64,000 nucleotides of DNA from Wuchereria bancrofti (GCA_005281725.1 SSBO01000001.1:12009475-12073474), one strand, 5' to 3'; positions 38,476 to 51,900 are shown, numbered from the stretch's first letter. Translations and numbers: made by a program. The notes: generated by a model from the letters alone, not told the origin.

Positions 38476-40380
38476 CTTATGACCAAAAATCATTAAATTC
38501 GTAGATTCAGCCTTTCCTTTTTTGCTTTTTTTTGAATCTTCCATTTTCTCGAACGAATCATCTGAATTCTTGACCATTTCATCAGTGATATCCGATGAAT
38601 CCGGTGTTACTTGCAAAGCTTCCGGAACAATATCAGAAACTAAGTTTTCCGTAAGTGTAGAATTAAATGACTGATCGCTAAGTAAGATTTTTTGTTGATC
38701 AGAGCCAGAAATTACATCTGTTATAGCGTTTTCTAGGAGCGATGAGTTAATATTATCTTCAGAATGATTAACAATAATTTTTGTGGTTGATTCTGTGGTA
38801 GATTCGATAGATTTGTTAAGTTCAGCGGAAAGTATCACTGAGCCTAACGATTCCGTAGATGTTAACGAAGTTTTACTGGAATGAATTGAAGATATTTGTG
38901 TTAATTCTGATGGTAAATTCTTCGATTGTCCAGCAGTTTCGGAATGTTTTTTGCTAAATGCTGTATGCTTCCAGAAACCGGTTATAGCTTCATAAAATTT
39001 GTTTTTCGGTTGTGTTACTTCACAACTATTTAGTTCTTCAGAATCTTTCAATAATTCAATGCCACAGGTAACTTTCGATTCATTTGTTGGCAAATTTTCC
39101 ACAATTCGTGAATTCTTTACTGATTCTTGTTGACAAATGATGATAGTTGCAGGTTCATTGCTATCAGTTCGCTTATTATTTTCTTCTGGAATTTTCGCCA
39201 AACATACTTCTTCGGTGACATTATTCACAAGTGTCAACTTTTCTCTGACTGTATCATTTGGGATGACAGGATCATCCAAGTGAAAATTCTCATCAATCTT
39301 TTGCTCTGATTCAGTAATATATGTGTCAGATTTTGGTAAATTTATCCCATCGGCAATTGTCTCAAATTCTTTCCCCTTCAATTCCTTTATGTTTTCATTC
39401 TTTTCTTCGACTTCATGTAATTCAGGTTGCTCAATTCTTTCCGAAAGTATGCTATTTCCGGTATCATCATCCTCATTGTCAACAGTACAACCATTCACTT
39501 CAATATCGACTTCAATTCTTATGTTCGAATCCTGAATGCTGCTACTATTCAATTGTTCAAAAGTTTTTTCAATTGAATTATCTTGTATTTTCATACTAAT
39601 GTTATCCAAATTTTTGTTTTTCTCTGCTAATTCTTCATTCAAATTATCTAAATTTTCATGGATTAAAAAATCCTCCTTCAATATTTCAATATTTGATATT
39701 TCTGAATTTTGTTCTCTCGAAATTTCTGTGCTTTGTACATTTGTCACATCATCCATTTCCAGTTTATGAACAACTTGCAATTTCGACATTGGTACAACAT
39801 AGACATCTGGCAAATTGCTTCTCTCAATATTTGTTGTTTCAGTTATTATCGAGCTGTTTACAACATTAGAATCATCAATATCTTTTGCTTCATCATATAT
39901 TTCGATTAAATTTAATTTGAAATTATTTCCATCCACTTCTCTCTCTTGAACTTTTTCAGAACATATTGCTTCATTCTTGCAATTATTTTCTTCCAATTCT
40001 TCTCCATATAGAAAGTTTTCCATATCCTTATCATCTGATGAAATTGTAATGTGATTTGTAAATGTCGTCGAATTGGAATTATTTTCTTGGTGCAATTTTG
40101 CATTCTCAACAATTTGCTGTTGATTATCGTTATCAGCACAACTATTTATTAACATAGAAAGCAAGTTATCAACTTCTTCCATTAATTTAGTTTCATCTTC
40201 TTCGATTTCATTATCATTTTGTTTATCTCTTTCTCTTCCTCCTTCTTCTTCTTCTTTAATATTTTCTCTTTTCGTTTTTTGATTTCGAACAGTTGTCATA
40301 CAGTTGTTTCCCACTGAATTCAAATCCTCCTCTTCTTTTTCAACATTTGGAATAAACTTTTTCTTTTCACTCTTTCCCAT
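38476..40380 (-). CDS. 635-codon acidic low-complexity exon; possible long 5' exon of the formin
   Basis: A single exon opens at ATG 40380 (MGKSEKKKFIPNVEKEEE) and runs 635 codons to a consensus donor AAG|GTATGT; three codons into the intron the frame stops, so the protein must continue by splicing. It is rich in Glu, Asp, Ser, Asn and Thr, with Lys-rich ends (KKSKKGKAES just before the donor), and looks intrinsically disordered. No domain is recognised; the most structured-looking part is NKFYEAITGFWKHTAFSKK near residue 455. No downstream exon was found before the formin on the same strand, and the donor phase (0) matches formin exon 2 (33075) and the possible 33888 acceptor. So it is either an alternative first exon adding a disordered acidic arm to the formin, or an independent gene whose small 3' exon I missed. 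The length of this open frame in such AT-rich DNA makes it certainly coding. Confidence 0.7.
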
Positions 40381-41084
40381 CTTTTTTTTTCTTTTCCATA
40401 AGTTGAACAAAAAAAGAAAAAGAAAAAAAAAGGATACGTACAAATCAAAATCGATAAATAGCGTTATTCTTTAGTTTGTATTTCCTTTTCAGAAATTGAT
40501 GAGATTCACATTACCTGCATATGACAAAATTTGAGAAATATTCTTTTTGAATAAAATTTAGACGTTGAATGAATAATATATTCACAGTAATATCAAAATA
40601 AATCTGCAATTAAGAATTGATTAAAATATACTATCAAAATTATCAATAATAATACTAACCATGTAAACATGGTAATGGAATTAAAAATTTACTACACAAC
40701 GATAATAAATGATATTATTATCAATTATCTACAAATGCATTCTTTAAATATCATTCAGTTTTGATAATACAATCAAATTCAACTATATAAATTAATACCA
40801 AAAGCAAAAAGAAAAACGGATGAGTGTAATAAATTAACAAGTTAATTTGAATAATAATTAAACTATGAAAATTTCTGCAAGAAAATTTTGTCGAAAATTA
40901 AATTAATGAAATTTACTAATTGAATTACATCTGCAAATATATCAAATGAGACAAATATGTTTGTAATGGAAATATTAATTAGACATAAAAAGTGGTATAG
41001 TTATGGCGAGACTGCATTGCATTGTATGTTTAAAATGATTGTGAAGGAAAAGGGAAATCAATCGGACAGCTGAAAAGATGACAG

Positions 41085-41200
41085 TTCATTCATTCATTCA
41101 GCTCAGTTCGGTTCATTCATTCATTCAGCTCAGTTCGGTTCATTCATTCATTCAGCTCAGTTCGATTCATTCATTTAGCTCAGTTCAATTCATTCATTCC
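41085..41200. repeat. 27-bp minisatellite, about four copies
   Basis: The core GCTCAGTTCGGTTCATTC recurs at 41101, 41128 and 41155 (period 27), with a shortened, diverged copy at 41178 (period 23). Because 27 is a multiple of three, it gives a repeated nine-residue string, but the frame has no splice support and is probably not translated. Confidence 0.85.
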
Positions 41201-41607
41201 AATTTGATAATGATGCGGCAAATTTATGCGCAAATAGAAGAGAGTGATTTATTGTATAGATACAATGTTATTTGTATTATTGATTTCAAGAAAGAGAAAT
41301 TGAAATGTTCTATCACGGCCAGGTGATATAATAGAAGAAATTAAGAGTAAACAATAAACATAAAATTATTTCTTTTTTTGTTTTCTTTTTTTTTAAAGGA
41401 AAAACCTATTGAGGAGTAAAGAAAAAAAAAGGAAAAAAAATGAGAGAAAAAAATTTTAGCAACTGTTCCACCAGAAAAGGATGCTTGCTTGCTTACCAAT
41501 TCATTCATTCATTTATTTTTTAAGCAGGAGAAAAAAAGAATTTGAGAGTTATAAGTGATAGGGATGTAAAGACTGAGAAAGATCACTGATATGTATTTTG
41601 ATGAGAA

Positions 41608-41610
<3 letters not shown>

Positions 41611-41639
<29 letters not shown>
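41611..41639. repeat. (GA)n microsatellite
   Basis: Uninterrupted GA run of about 14 units in intergenic DNA. Confidence 0.9.
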
Positions 41640-41643
<4 letters not shown>

Positions 41644-42071
41644 TGAAAAATGAAGAATTGATGGAATGATTGAGATGATTTCAGGACGGAAAACTGAAAT
41701 AAATGCATATAAACGGAATAAAAAAAGAAAAAACGTTCACATTTGAGCAATAAAATTTTATGTAAAGATTATCTATAAAAGATTATTTCAATTTTTGAAA
41801 ATTTAAAACTTACAAACAAATTGTTAAATCAACAATAAACATATATTATGATCATTTGTTATAATAGATAGTGAATGATAATTGTCAAGGACGTAGTGAT
41901 TATAACTTCTGCAATATTATATTACACTTGTGATAATAATTGTGCATGAATGATTGCATAAATCTTTTGAAATAAACATTTATAATTTGATCCATTTAAA
42001 CAAAATCTCTTGTCAAATAATTAAGAATAAAGAATAAATAATTTAAATTAAATGATTAGTAATCACAAATT

Positions 42072-42390
42072 TTATCAAATCTTTTTTATAAGAATTAAAA
42101 ATGAAAATGTTGATTGACTCAATATTGTTTGACTGATATCACATAAATTTCTCTTTTTGTTTATATTAGACCATTTGAAATGAAATATATTTGTGCTTTC
42201 ACAATAAATAATTTTGTTCCTGCAAAAAAGNTTATCAAATCTTTTTTATAAGAATTAAAAATGAAAATGTTGATTGACTCAATATTGTTTGACTGATATC
42301 ACATAAATTTCTCTTTTTGTTTATATTAGACCATTTGAAATGAAATATATTTGTGCTTTCACAATAAATAATTTTGTTCCTGCAAAAAAG
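42072..42390. repeat. 159-bp exact direct duplication separated by one N
   Basis: Bases 42072-42230 and 42232-42390 are identical, with a single ambiguous base at 42231 between them. The exactness and the N point to two contigs joined without merging their overlapping ends, rather than a biological tandem repeat. Confidence 0.92.
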
Positions 42391-44919
42391 AAGGAAAAAA
42401 AATGCCTATTTCCTCTGCATTTATATAATTGAAAAATTCAGGAATTTAAAAAAAAAAATTTTTTTTCGAGAAATATTTATTATGAAATAAGTTTAAAATG
42501 AAATGAAATATGAGATTTATGAAAATTATATAAAAGTGCAATAAATGAAGAGGAAAACGATAAAGTATTTTCATTTTTTTTTAGGAAAAATTTAAAAAAA
42601 AAATTGGTAGAAGGCTTAGCTATGTTTAAAAAAATATGATTCATATTTTTATTTTCGAAAAGTAAAAATTTTATACTTTCTACCATGAAACTTAAGAAGT
42701 TGCAGACAAAATTATGCTATGGGCAAAAAAACATTTTGCTAGGAAAAAAAAATGTTGGATGTAACCATTATTTTTTCCTGCATTTATCTCAAAACCTGTC
42801 CAATAATTCATATTATAACCATTAATTTTTATATTACATTTTGTCAATTTAAATAAATTTAAAGGGTACTCTTCCGATTTTTGCATTTCAAATTATTTTG
42901 CTTACTTTATAGTACTTTTAAAATTAAGAATCGAAAGAAATATAAGCAAATTCTTCGTAAGAAAAATGGGATATACAAAAACAGCAAATTTAAAAGTTGT
43001 TTTAATTCCATACTAAAAAAAAATGATGAGCTAAAGCATTCATGTATGTGATTAGAGATTCTTGAAAATTTTTCATTTTGTTTTCAAATTTAATTCAAAT
43101 TCTTCTAACAAACAAAAAAATGAAAAGATTTAATGACCTAAATAAATTCATTTTGCAAAAAAAAAGAAAAAAAAAAACGATATTTTAAAATTCAAATCGT
43201 AAACTAAACCTTAAATTTGATAAAGAATTTGAAGTAAATTTTTAGAACTTCAAATTTTTTCATACATTCTAAATTAACTGAACGGAGAAAAACGTTTTAA
43301 AGAAACCTAATAAAAATAATTGGAGCGTTCAACAAACAGTCACAATGAATGAAATAATTCAGCTATTTAAAATAATCCAACTGATTTTTCAGTAACAAGA
43401 TAGGATTTTTTTTTTTGAACTATTTAAGTAATTTACTTCCAATTATTATGAAATATTACAGTAATGAGTAATTACTTAAGTACCAAATACATTAAATAAT
43501 TTTTAGAAATGTTTTTTGGCAAATGATCGCTCATCTTAAATCTGTTAAATGATCATTCGATGGCTTCAAGAACAATGCATGAAAGATGCGATGAGCAATA
43601 AAACATTTACTAAAATTCTTTCCAATGATTTAATATAAATTGACATAAACTTCAATGTATTCCTATCTGTTTGAAAATTGATATTTTATTTCATTTATTA
43701 TTATTTCGAAAATTTTTCATTGTGTGAAGCACATATAAGCAACATTTAGTTGCAAAGAAAAAAAAGAAGAGAAGAAAGAAAAAATGATTAATTAAACTAA
43801 CCATTTAATTACCGGTTTTTCTTTTCTAGATGGAAAAAAGTTAGCATTAGAATTTGACATTAAAATTTGCAATGTCCAAAATTTTTTTCTTTTTAATTTA
43901 ATTACAAATTAATTTAGTCAAAATTTATTGTGATTATCAAAAAATTATTCCCTTCCAAATATTTCTTTTATAAACACATTCGATACAAAATTTAATGAAC
44001 CATTTTTGTTGGTTAAATAATTATTGGTTAAATAATTTTAAACAATTTTAGACAATTTATTGCAATTTAAAAGTATCATGAAAATTTGTATAATTGTCAT
44101 TTAATTAATCTAACAGTGACAACTAAGATTGAGGGAAGGACGAATTATTCTCAGTGCTTCAAAACTTTCCACAATACGAAACAAAATCTGCTCTCAGGTG
44201 CCATCAACTAACGAACCAGGTGCTGTAAGATGAACGGTTTCAGAATAATCTTAATAAGATAGCCGTGAAAGGTTATTGGAAGTGGTGGTTTTCACACCTG
44301 AGTAATCTCAGGTAAATCAGATGAATTCCTCGAATACATTTTTTTCTAAATTTTCTTACTTCATATTTGCCAGTGAAGCTTGTTCCGTTAGATATTAAAA
44401 AGGATTATTAAATTCATGATATATTAATGAATCTAATCTTTATGCTAATTTTCTTTCTCTTCGATCGATTACAGTGAAAGTTTGATCTAAAAAATTTGTT
44501 GAGGTACATGAAAGTCTGTCAGTATTTTTTCAGTGAATCTAGGTTAAAAAGGAGTGAAAATGGCAAGGTAGGAGGAATTTGAGTCGTAAGGAGAAGCGAT
44601 GAGTTGTGATGAGACATAGCAGGAATAATATTGTGCAAATGACAATAGTAAGAGCAGAAAGTGATTAAGAAATGAACTGATAATTTTTTATCAGTCCCAT
44701 TTTCTTTTTTTGTAATAGTGTGTGTTGAAATATTAAGACAACAAAGAGTAATATTTCACAAAATAAGGGGTTTTTTTTTTTGAACTTTTCAAGGTGATTT
44801 TTTATCAACAAGTCTCCGTGGAAAAGTTAAAGATTTTTGATGGTAATTTCAGAGAAACGATCTTCTTGCACTTGGCAGTATTATTAAAACGAAGTCTTCA
44901 ATTTCGTTTCTGTTGAATA

Positions 44920-47900
44920 ATGGGAACACTTAGTATACAACCACCAACGGGTTCGACACGTAATCTTACCGAAGTATTCATTCTTCTTCGAAATAATGCG
45001 CTACACAACAAATTCATCTTTGCTAATAATACTGCATATGCAGCTGGTTGGTACCATTCTCACCTCTAACAAACCTTGCTTGTAATTTGATCCTTAACAG
45101 TTTATAGAATAGTTGCTGAAGAGGTGAACAAAGTATTGATTTTTATGCTACCGAAAGTAAAAAAAAAAGTAAAAAGTTTAACAAGCATTATAGTTTGAAA
45201 AGTATATTTTCCATTCTCGATGCGTCCCGATGAATGTACAATGAGCGATATGATTGTGTAGGTAGTTTTTTCCTGTCCATCTATACCCGTCACTGTGTGA
45301 CCTTAGAAAAGTTTGTAACAGTGCTCACTAAACATTGAAAGAACTAGGAATTAACCTGTGAAAAGAGATCATTATCACTCAAATTATTAACTGAATAAGG
45401 ATATTTCATTGAACGAAGAAACCTATCCATATGAATGATAACATTATAAATCTCAAAAAGATAAGATGCTGAAAACTTCTCGTTTAAAAACTGTATTTGG
45501 TATTTAGAATCATTTAGCCGACGTAGTAAAAGAGGTGTATAGTGTGTTTTGCATCATTTCTGTAAGTAAGCTTTGCTACTTGAAACATTTTTATAATTTG
45601 TTTTTGAAAAATTTCCTCTTATAAACAAAGTAATTATGAACACTTCAGATGAAAAAATGTCCTTGGTTACTTTGGATGAAGAAACTGAAACAGTTCATGT
45701 CTCGAGTTCCAGTCGTGTGCCGCCTGACTGGGTCGATTATCTTGACGAAGCACAATATGAACTTACGCGGTAAGCGAATTGCTCTTCATTTCTTGAAAGG
45801 AAGCAATAAATTTGAAGGCGAAATATTTTAAGTTAACTTTTTATTAACATTAAAACAAGTAAAAAATGTGCTAAAAGAGCTGGTTTATTTGTGTGTGAAT
45901 GATCGCGATTGAATTTTCGTGAAAACAACAGGTGTGTTGAAATAAATGGCAGATAAACATATTATTATAAGAAATCATGAGATTTCTTATAATAATCTTT
46001 TTGTTAGACTAAACTGACATGAATAATTATAAACAAAACAATAAATAAACTGGTTGAGTAATGGAGCATTTTTTTTTTTGATTGCATGATATAAGATGAG
46101 GCAGTGGGAATAGTGTAAGTATTTCCGTGAAATATTAGTGAGACTGTTTGTAGAGCGTATCAATTTTTTTTTTCTGAACTTAAAAGTTTTTTTATTCCCA
46201 ATAATTTCGCAGGATACGATTACGTTTGAGGCAAATTCGGGAAATGCAACAGAATCACATATCGAAGCCAACTTTCTTAGAAGATTTGGAGGCTCAAAAA
46301 GAAATGGACAAAAGTACAGATGAAGTTACGGAAATGTTTTCTCATTGTCAACGCTTAATCGGGTTTCTTTCCATTTGACTTTTAACATATTCAAAAGTTT
46401 CTATTTTTATGTGACTTAAAACTTTGGCTCTATCACAACTATCTTAGTCTTTCATGTTTTACATCTTTTCAATACTAGCTAATATAGCAGTGGTCATTTC
46501 ATTAGTTTATAATCACAAGCGATGTCAGGTTCCATATTGTAATTTGAAGAATGTAATGAATTAGTTTATAGCACAACATATTCTTGATTTTGTTGTAGCT
46601 TTTTTGACAGCTTTTTTGCATGATTTTGTCTTGTGATTACTCTTTCTGTAAAGTATGTGTTTTTTTCGCACTTATCACTGTTTTTTCAAGAAAAGTCCTA
46701 TGGAGAGTCATTTTTTCAGATTTATTGAAAAAGCCAATGTTATTGAAAGTTCACGACAATCTCTGTTACGTGGAAATGTAATTTCAACATTGCGGTTGAC
46801 GCTGAGTAATCTAGCTGGAGACTTTCGTACAAGTCAGGCAAAATTTTTAAAACAAATTGAAGCACGTAAAGAAACTGTCAATTCATATCTTCTTGCATCC
46901 ACAGACTGGGTGAATACTGAAGTTCTTGACGATGTACCAATCGATGCATCACACGATGGTTTGTACTTCAGCAATTAGTGATATATTTATAATGTTGTGA
47001 GGCAATTTTCCTCTACATTAACCATGAGATATAAGTTAATATATCCTTTCTTTTATGCTTAGATTTTCCATAAGTTGAATTTTAGCTAATTTAATCTTTT
47101 TTTTTTGGTAGAGTGTTGCTAACTGATAGCATCACTTCTTTGTTATTTTATTATCTAGACTACATTGTCGAATTATAGTGCTTTTAAATTAATGAATTCT
47201 ATTGCAGAAATATATTTGATATGACATAATTTCAGTCCTTTTTTATGTAGCTTATGTATTTCTCTATAATAATTTTCATGTTGTTCATTTTGCTTTATAA
47301 GAAACTTTAAAATTTTATAATATACTAGAATTTTAGGTCTTACCATGGAACAAATACAGTTGTTACTACAAAATGCTGATATGGTAAAGGAACGTGAACG
47401 TGATGTGATGAGTGTCAGTAAATCGATTGTCGAGTTAAATTCTTTATTTAAGGATCTTGCTTCTATGGTTGTTGATCAGGTATGTGAAATAAGCTAAAGT
47501 ATTGAAAGATTTTTGTAGTAATAACTATTTCATAGTTTGTGAAATATGTAAGCTTTAATAGTAATTTTTTGTTTTTTTAATTTTTTGAAGTGTAGAAAAA
47601 AAGTTTAATTTTTAAATCAGAGCAATGACTTTGAATGCTCTCATCTTATTCACAATAAAATATTAGTTTCTTTAAAAGGTTTCAGAGTTCAAATTTTAGA
47701 TAATATAATGGTTTAAAACTTGTTATAATCTTACAGCCGATTATCATGTTTAATGCAAATTTAAATATTTGGACATTTTGATATTCGTTTGTTTCTAACG
47801 TTAGGGTACAGTCTTGGATCGAATTGATTATAACGTGGAACAGGCAGCGTTGAAAGTCAACTCCGCCGTATCAAATGTGCAACGTGCTGAAAGATATCAA

Positions 47901-47987
47901 CGAAACGATAAAAAAATGTACTGCATACTTGTTTTGTCTGTAACAATCATTATTTTACTTATTCTTCTTATTATCGTGAAAACTTGA
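44920..47987 (+). CDS. syx-16: syntaxin-16, Qa-SNARE of the trans-Golgi/endosome
   Basis: Exons: 44920-45046, 45649-45769, 46213-46362, 46720-46958, 47337-47479, 47805-47987; phases agree, 320 aa. The start is fixed by the N-terminal peptide STRNLTEVFILLRNN (residues 12-26), which matches the syntaxin-16/Tlg2 segment that binds the SM protein Vps45. Further matches are PPDWVDYLDEAQYELTR (compare PPKWVDGVDEIQYDV), TEMFSHCQRLI, an N-terminal helical region (about 85-210), the SNARE motif (about 222-290) with the zero-layer Gln in MVVDQGTVLDRIDYNVEQ (Q260), and a C-terminal membrane anchor (CILVLSVTIIILLILLII, about 297-316) ending in four residues. Syntaxin-16 drives fusion of endosome-derived carriers with the trans-Golgi network together with Vti1a, syntaxin-6 and VAMP4-type partners. 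Full family length with no missing key residue seen. A candidate AATAAA lies at 48237. Confidence 0.96.
45961..45996. repeat. perfect 16-bp inverted repeat, 4-base loop, in a syntaxin-16 intron
   Basis: ATTATTATAAGAAATC (45961-45976), loop ATGA, and its exact complement 45981-45996. It lies inside intron 2 of the syntaxin-16 gene and would form a strong hairpin in the pre-mRNA. Confidence 0.85.
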
Positions 47988-48236
47988 CGTAGTAATTTTC
48001 TTATGTCTAAGATTTTCTGCATCCGACTTTTGAACTTTCACTTTTTTGGAAGAATGTACTGGTTAAGAAGGGAGAGGCGTTGAAGAGAGTTGTTATTTAT
48101 CGTTGCCTCTATAGATTTTACTAAATATGGAGTGTTGAACGTCGGATTAAACTAGTATCATACTATAATATCGTTCAGTTAAACAATTAATTTCAAAATT
48201 GAGCAGTAAATCTGCTGGTATGTTTAATGCTCTTGA

Positions 48237-48242
48237 AATAAA
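48237..48242 (+). other. candidate polyadenylation signal of syntaxin-16
   Basis: AATAAA about 250 bases after the stop codon; another AATAAA lies near 48845. Either could end the transcript. Confidence 0.35.
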
Positions 48243-48969
48243 ATGTGATTTCAGTCCTTTTATGTTAGGTTACAAAAATTGAGAAAAGCTTCTTTAATTA
48301 ACTCTCATTATTAAATGTGTGCCCTTTCAGTCTTCGTTAGTGACGATTTTTTAAATCATTTTGACCTTCTGGTTTTTCTCGAAACTTCTAATTGCATCAA
48401 CCATATCTAGATGTCATCACTGTGTATTTTCCCTTCGATCATTCCAGATTGTTGCAAATTTTTTTACTTTGTGCTTCCATTTTTGTTATTGTTTCATAAT
48501 GATATTTATGCTATCACTCTTCCAGGTAATACTGCTAACGATAGGCAGCATTTTAACTGTGATATCATTCATTCTTAACTTATTCACAATTTTTCATTTT
48601 TGTTATGTTGCATTTTAATATAAGATTTGTTGTTTCCTTTTAGCTGGAATTGTTTTCGAAATAGGATTCTGCACTCCCATAAGTTAGGATAATTGTGATG
48701 CTACTTAATGTGTGATTTTTTTGAAATGAAATGATTTGAAAGGATGAAAAATGATTTGAGAATTTTTTGCGATTTATAGTTAAATGCGGTGCAATAATAT
48801 TGTTGTTATCGTGTTGTTAGTGATATGTGAATGTGTTACAAATTAATAAAATATTCTACTTAATTCAACTTTTGTCAAAATATTCGAATGATTTTAATAG
48901 CATAAAATAGGGTTGGAACAGATTCGAATAATGCTGTTAAATGATTGATTTATTTTTTTGGTTGAAGCC

Positions 48970-51900
48970 ATGTGGTTGACTAGTCAGGTCAGTAGACTGA
49001 TGGGTGGTTGCGTTTGACCCTGGGTCGATCGGTTTGTTTTGTTAAATTCCTTAGCTTAATTTCCGTCCTGTTTGATAATTGTAGAAGTTAGGGTACGTCA
49101 ACAATCAGAATTCCCAAGATGCTATAAGAATCATTTGTTGAGATCGAGGTTAGTTTTCCCAATCCAATTGTCTTCTTCCAAGTGTAAATTTCTAAAAATT
49201 GAAACACTTTTAAGTTAGGACAAGATCGGTAGTAAAAAGTTTGAAATTTGAATATTATTTTCTTTCGATTGTTAAAAGAGAATTGATTAGGGAAATTTTC
49301 AGTCATTTTATATTTATACATTAATGTTAGTGGCTTGGTTTCTTCTAGTTAGCTTGCGCCAAGTAGTAAATAATCGACTTGGTCTACTTGGTACATTTTT
49401 TGTTGAAGTATTTGTAAGAGTAATCTTTTGACTTTATTAAAATTTGATAAATTGAAATAATGTTTATTCTATGTTGGACAATTAATGAATATTTTGAAAA
49501 TTTAATTTAAAAAAATATCATTTATTAGGTGCTTCATTATATATGGAATGTACACATCATTTACGATGTTCAGAAGCAGATCGTATTCGTTGGTTTGAAT
49601 TACGCGAGCATGTTCATAATTTGGTAGAATTAGGTAATATAGCACGAGAAGATGGTTACATTATTGAGTTCGTTTTAATCATTTCAATAATTCATACTTT
49701 GTATCTTCTCTTATCAAATATAAAATAAGAAAAAGAAAGTTAAAAATGAAAATAAGTTAAAAATAAAATTAAATTAAAAATGATAATTTTGAAGAAAAAC
49801 CAAACTTCGTCACTCATTACGATATCGTGACTATTTGTGCGCTGAATATCGAACTAGCGGCTATTTGCTTTATAATGATAGCAGTTATCATTTGCAAGTT
49901 GCATGCATGTGGGTAGGCGGTGAAATGAATGCAAGTTGTGGTCTGATACCATCAACTGATAAGCCATTCGGATATCATGAACCACAGGAATGGCGTCGAA
50001 TGCTTTATGTTTGTTCTTTTCAATTAAATGGGAGAAAAAAAAAAGAAAAGGAAAACACATAATATATTCATAGTCATTTTTTTATTTACATTCAAATATT
50101 TATTTATTTATTTATTTAATTTCTTTTCGAGGAATCAATAAACTAACACATATATTTTCATTCTTTCTTAGGTTTGAAAAAAAAAACAAAACAAAACGAT
50201 AAAATGGAAAATTTATTTTTCATTTTTTATTCTACTTCGCTTGAAATATATATGCGTAAACAATCATTTTTAGTATATTTTTAAAAAATTAATGATACAC
50301 TATCGTTGCTTTTTGAACTATCTTTGTGACACGATTTTTGTCCTTTTATTATTATTTTTTTTTTTTTTTTTTGTTTTCTTTCTTTTTCTGTACACATTTT
50401 TTTTATTTTGTCACAACGATTATTCTTGTTTATCGTTTAATCAGTTCTTCTTGTCAAGAAAAAATTGCACAAAAAAGAGAAAAAATTGTAAATTATTTTG
50501 TAAAAACAAAAATTGTAAAAACAAAAAGTTGATGCAGCAATGCATTAGCACTTGAAATTTGTTGAAATCATTTTAATTTTTAATAAAAATCAAAAAAAAA
50601 AAAAGAAAAAGAAAAACAGATAAGAAGATTCATAAAAAAGTGATTGAAGGGCGAAATGAAAAATTTTAACATGAATATTGCCATATAAATTGGACTTTAA
50701 AGCTTTAATTACTAGTTTTCTTCGATAGTTAAATTGATAATACTAATTAAATTTGATCATCAATGCTACGTTTATGAGATAAAAAGACAAAAATAATTTG
50801 TTAAAGATTTTTTATCGATTTTTTTCTCTTCCCTAATATTTTATTATCTCATAAATGTAATAGTATCACATCAAAAATTGAATTATTTACCTTCTAGTCA
50901 AAAATTTAATTATTTACTTTTTATTTACCTTGTAGTGTCGAAAATTTCTACTATGGTACATATGAATATTCTGAAAGCAATTTAGTAATATTTTATTTCA
51001 TTGAAATTTTCTCATAGTTTCAAAAATTTTTAAATTTCACAACAATTCCTCACATCTTTTTTTTTTATTTTCTTCTTGAATTACTTTAATCAAATCTATA
51101 AATAATCCTTTTTCTCTTTAGTTATGCTATAATTTACATATCCAAAATTTGTTTTCATTTATTTTTTATTATCTTACTCTCTTTCTTGTTTTAATTTCAT
51201 CAAATTATGAAGACGACAATTAGCTTTTGACATCTCATATTTTTTTCTTAATTAAATTATTTTTTAAAGTTTGCAATTTAATGTTAACATTTTAAAAAAA
51301 TTTCATTAAATTCAGCAGAGAGAGAGAGAGAGAAGGGGGATACCTTTAATAGTTTTATTCAAATATGCAAGAAAATGATATAGCATAAATATCAAATGAA
51401 TAATCAAATTATCACATTGGTATTTATCTGAAATAAACTTATTTTGAACAAAGACAATTTTAACAACAAAAATTTCTATTTCTTTCATTTAATTTAATTA
51501 CTTTTGAGTTACAGTTGTTGCGTCGAAGTATCGGATGTTCGGATGAAGAAATACGTGAAATCAGAAAAGTGGGTACTGTTTTTCTTTTTTTTTTTTCTTT
51601 TGAAATATTTGCAAAGATAAAATTTAATTTATATAATAGATTAAAATGATATCAATAAGTATAATATCAATCAATTTTTGTGTTTTTTTAAAAGCTCTTA
51701 TACATCCTTTTTTTTTTTCATTTCTGCTCTTAAACAAAGGTTAGGTTTACAAACCGTTTTGTAACAAGAAATTCTACAATTTAAAATTAATTTAAAGATA
51801 TGAACAGTTCTACCCATCAATTTATTTCTTCTTTGTTTTCCTTTTCTTCCACAAATATATATTTAAATTTTAAACTGCAGATAAATAATTTCTTTATTTA

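Larger units (their letters stand above)
40381..44919. other. AT-rich intergenic region with repeats and an assembly join
   Basis: About 4.5 kb with no supported exon. It contains a 27-bp minisatellite at about 41085-41200, a GA run at 41611-41639, and a 159-bp exact duplication around a single N at 42231. A somewhat GC-richer patch at about 44150-44340, with several CAGGT/TTTCAG-like signals, could be an upstream non-coding exon of the syntaxin gene, but I cannot define it. Confidence 0.5.

Noticed and set aside
39127..39909. Plus-strand frames opposite the acidic exon
   Set aside because: The minus frame is 635 codons long with a clean donor; the plus frames are short antisense shadows.
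46515..46700. Apparent readthrough frame before syntaxin-16 exon 4
   Set aside because: The conserved frame begins at acceptor TTTTTTCAG (46720); the upstream part is intron.
48361..48618. 85-codon hydrophobic frame in the syntaxin-16 3' region
   Set aside because: It lies in the likely 3' UTR and its only good donor (CAG|GTAATA) does not match the phase of the next gene's exon. Kept only as a possible source of a signal peptide.
49005..49045. GC-richer stretch with a CCCTGGGTCGATCGG core, considered as a small RNA or tRNA fragment
   Set aside because: No cloverleaf or convincing precursor hairpin could be drawn.
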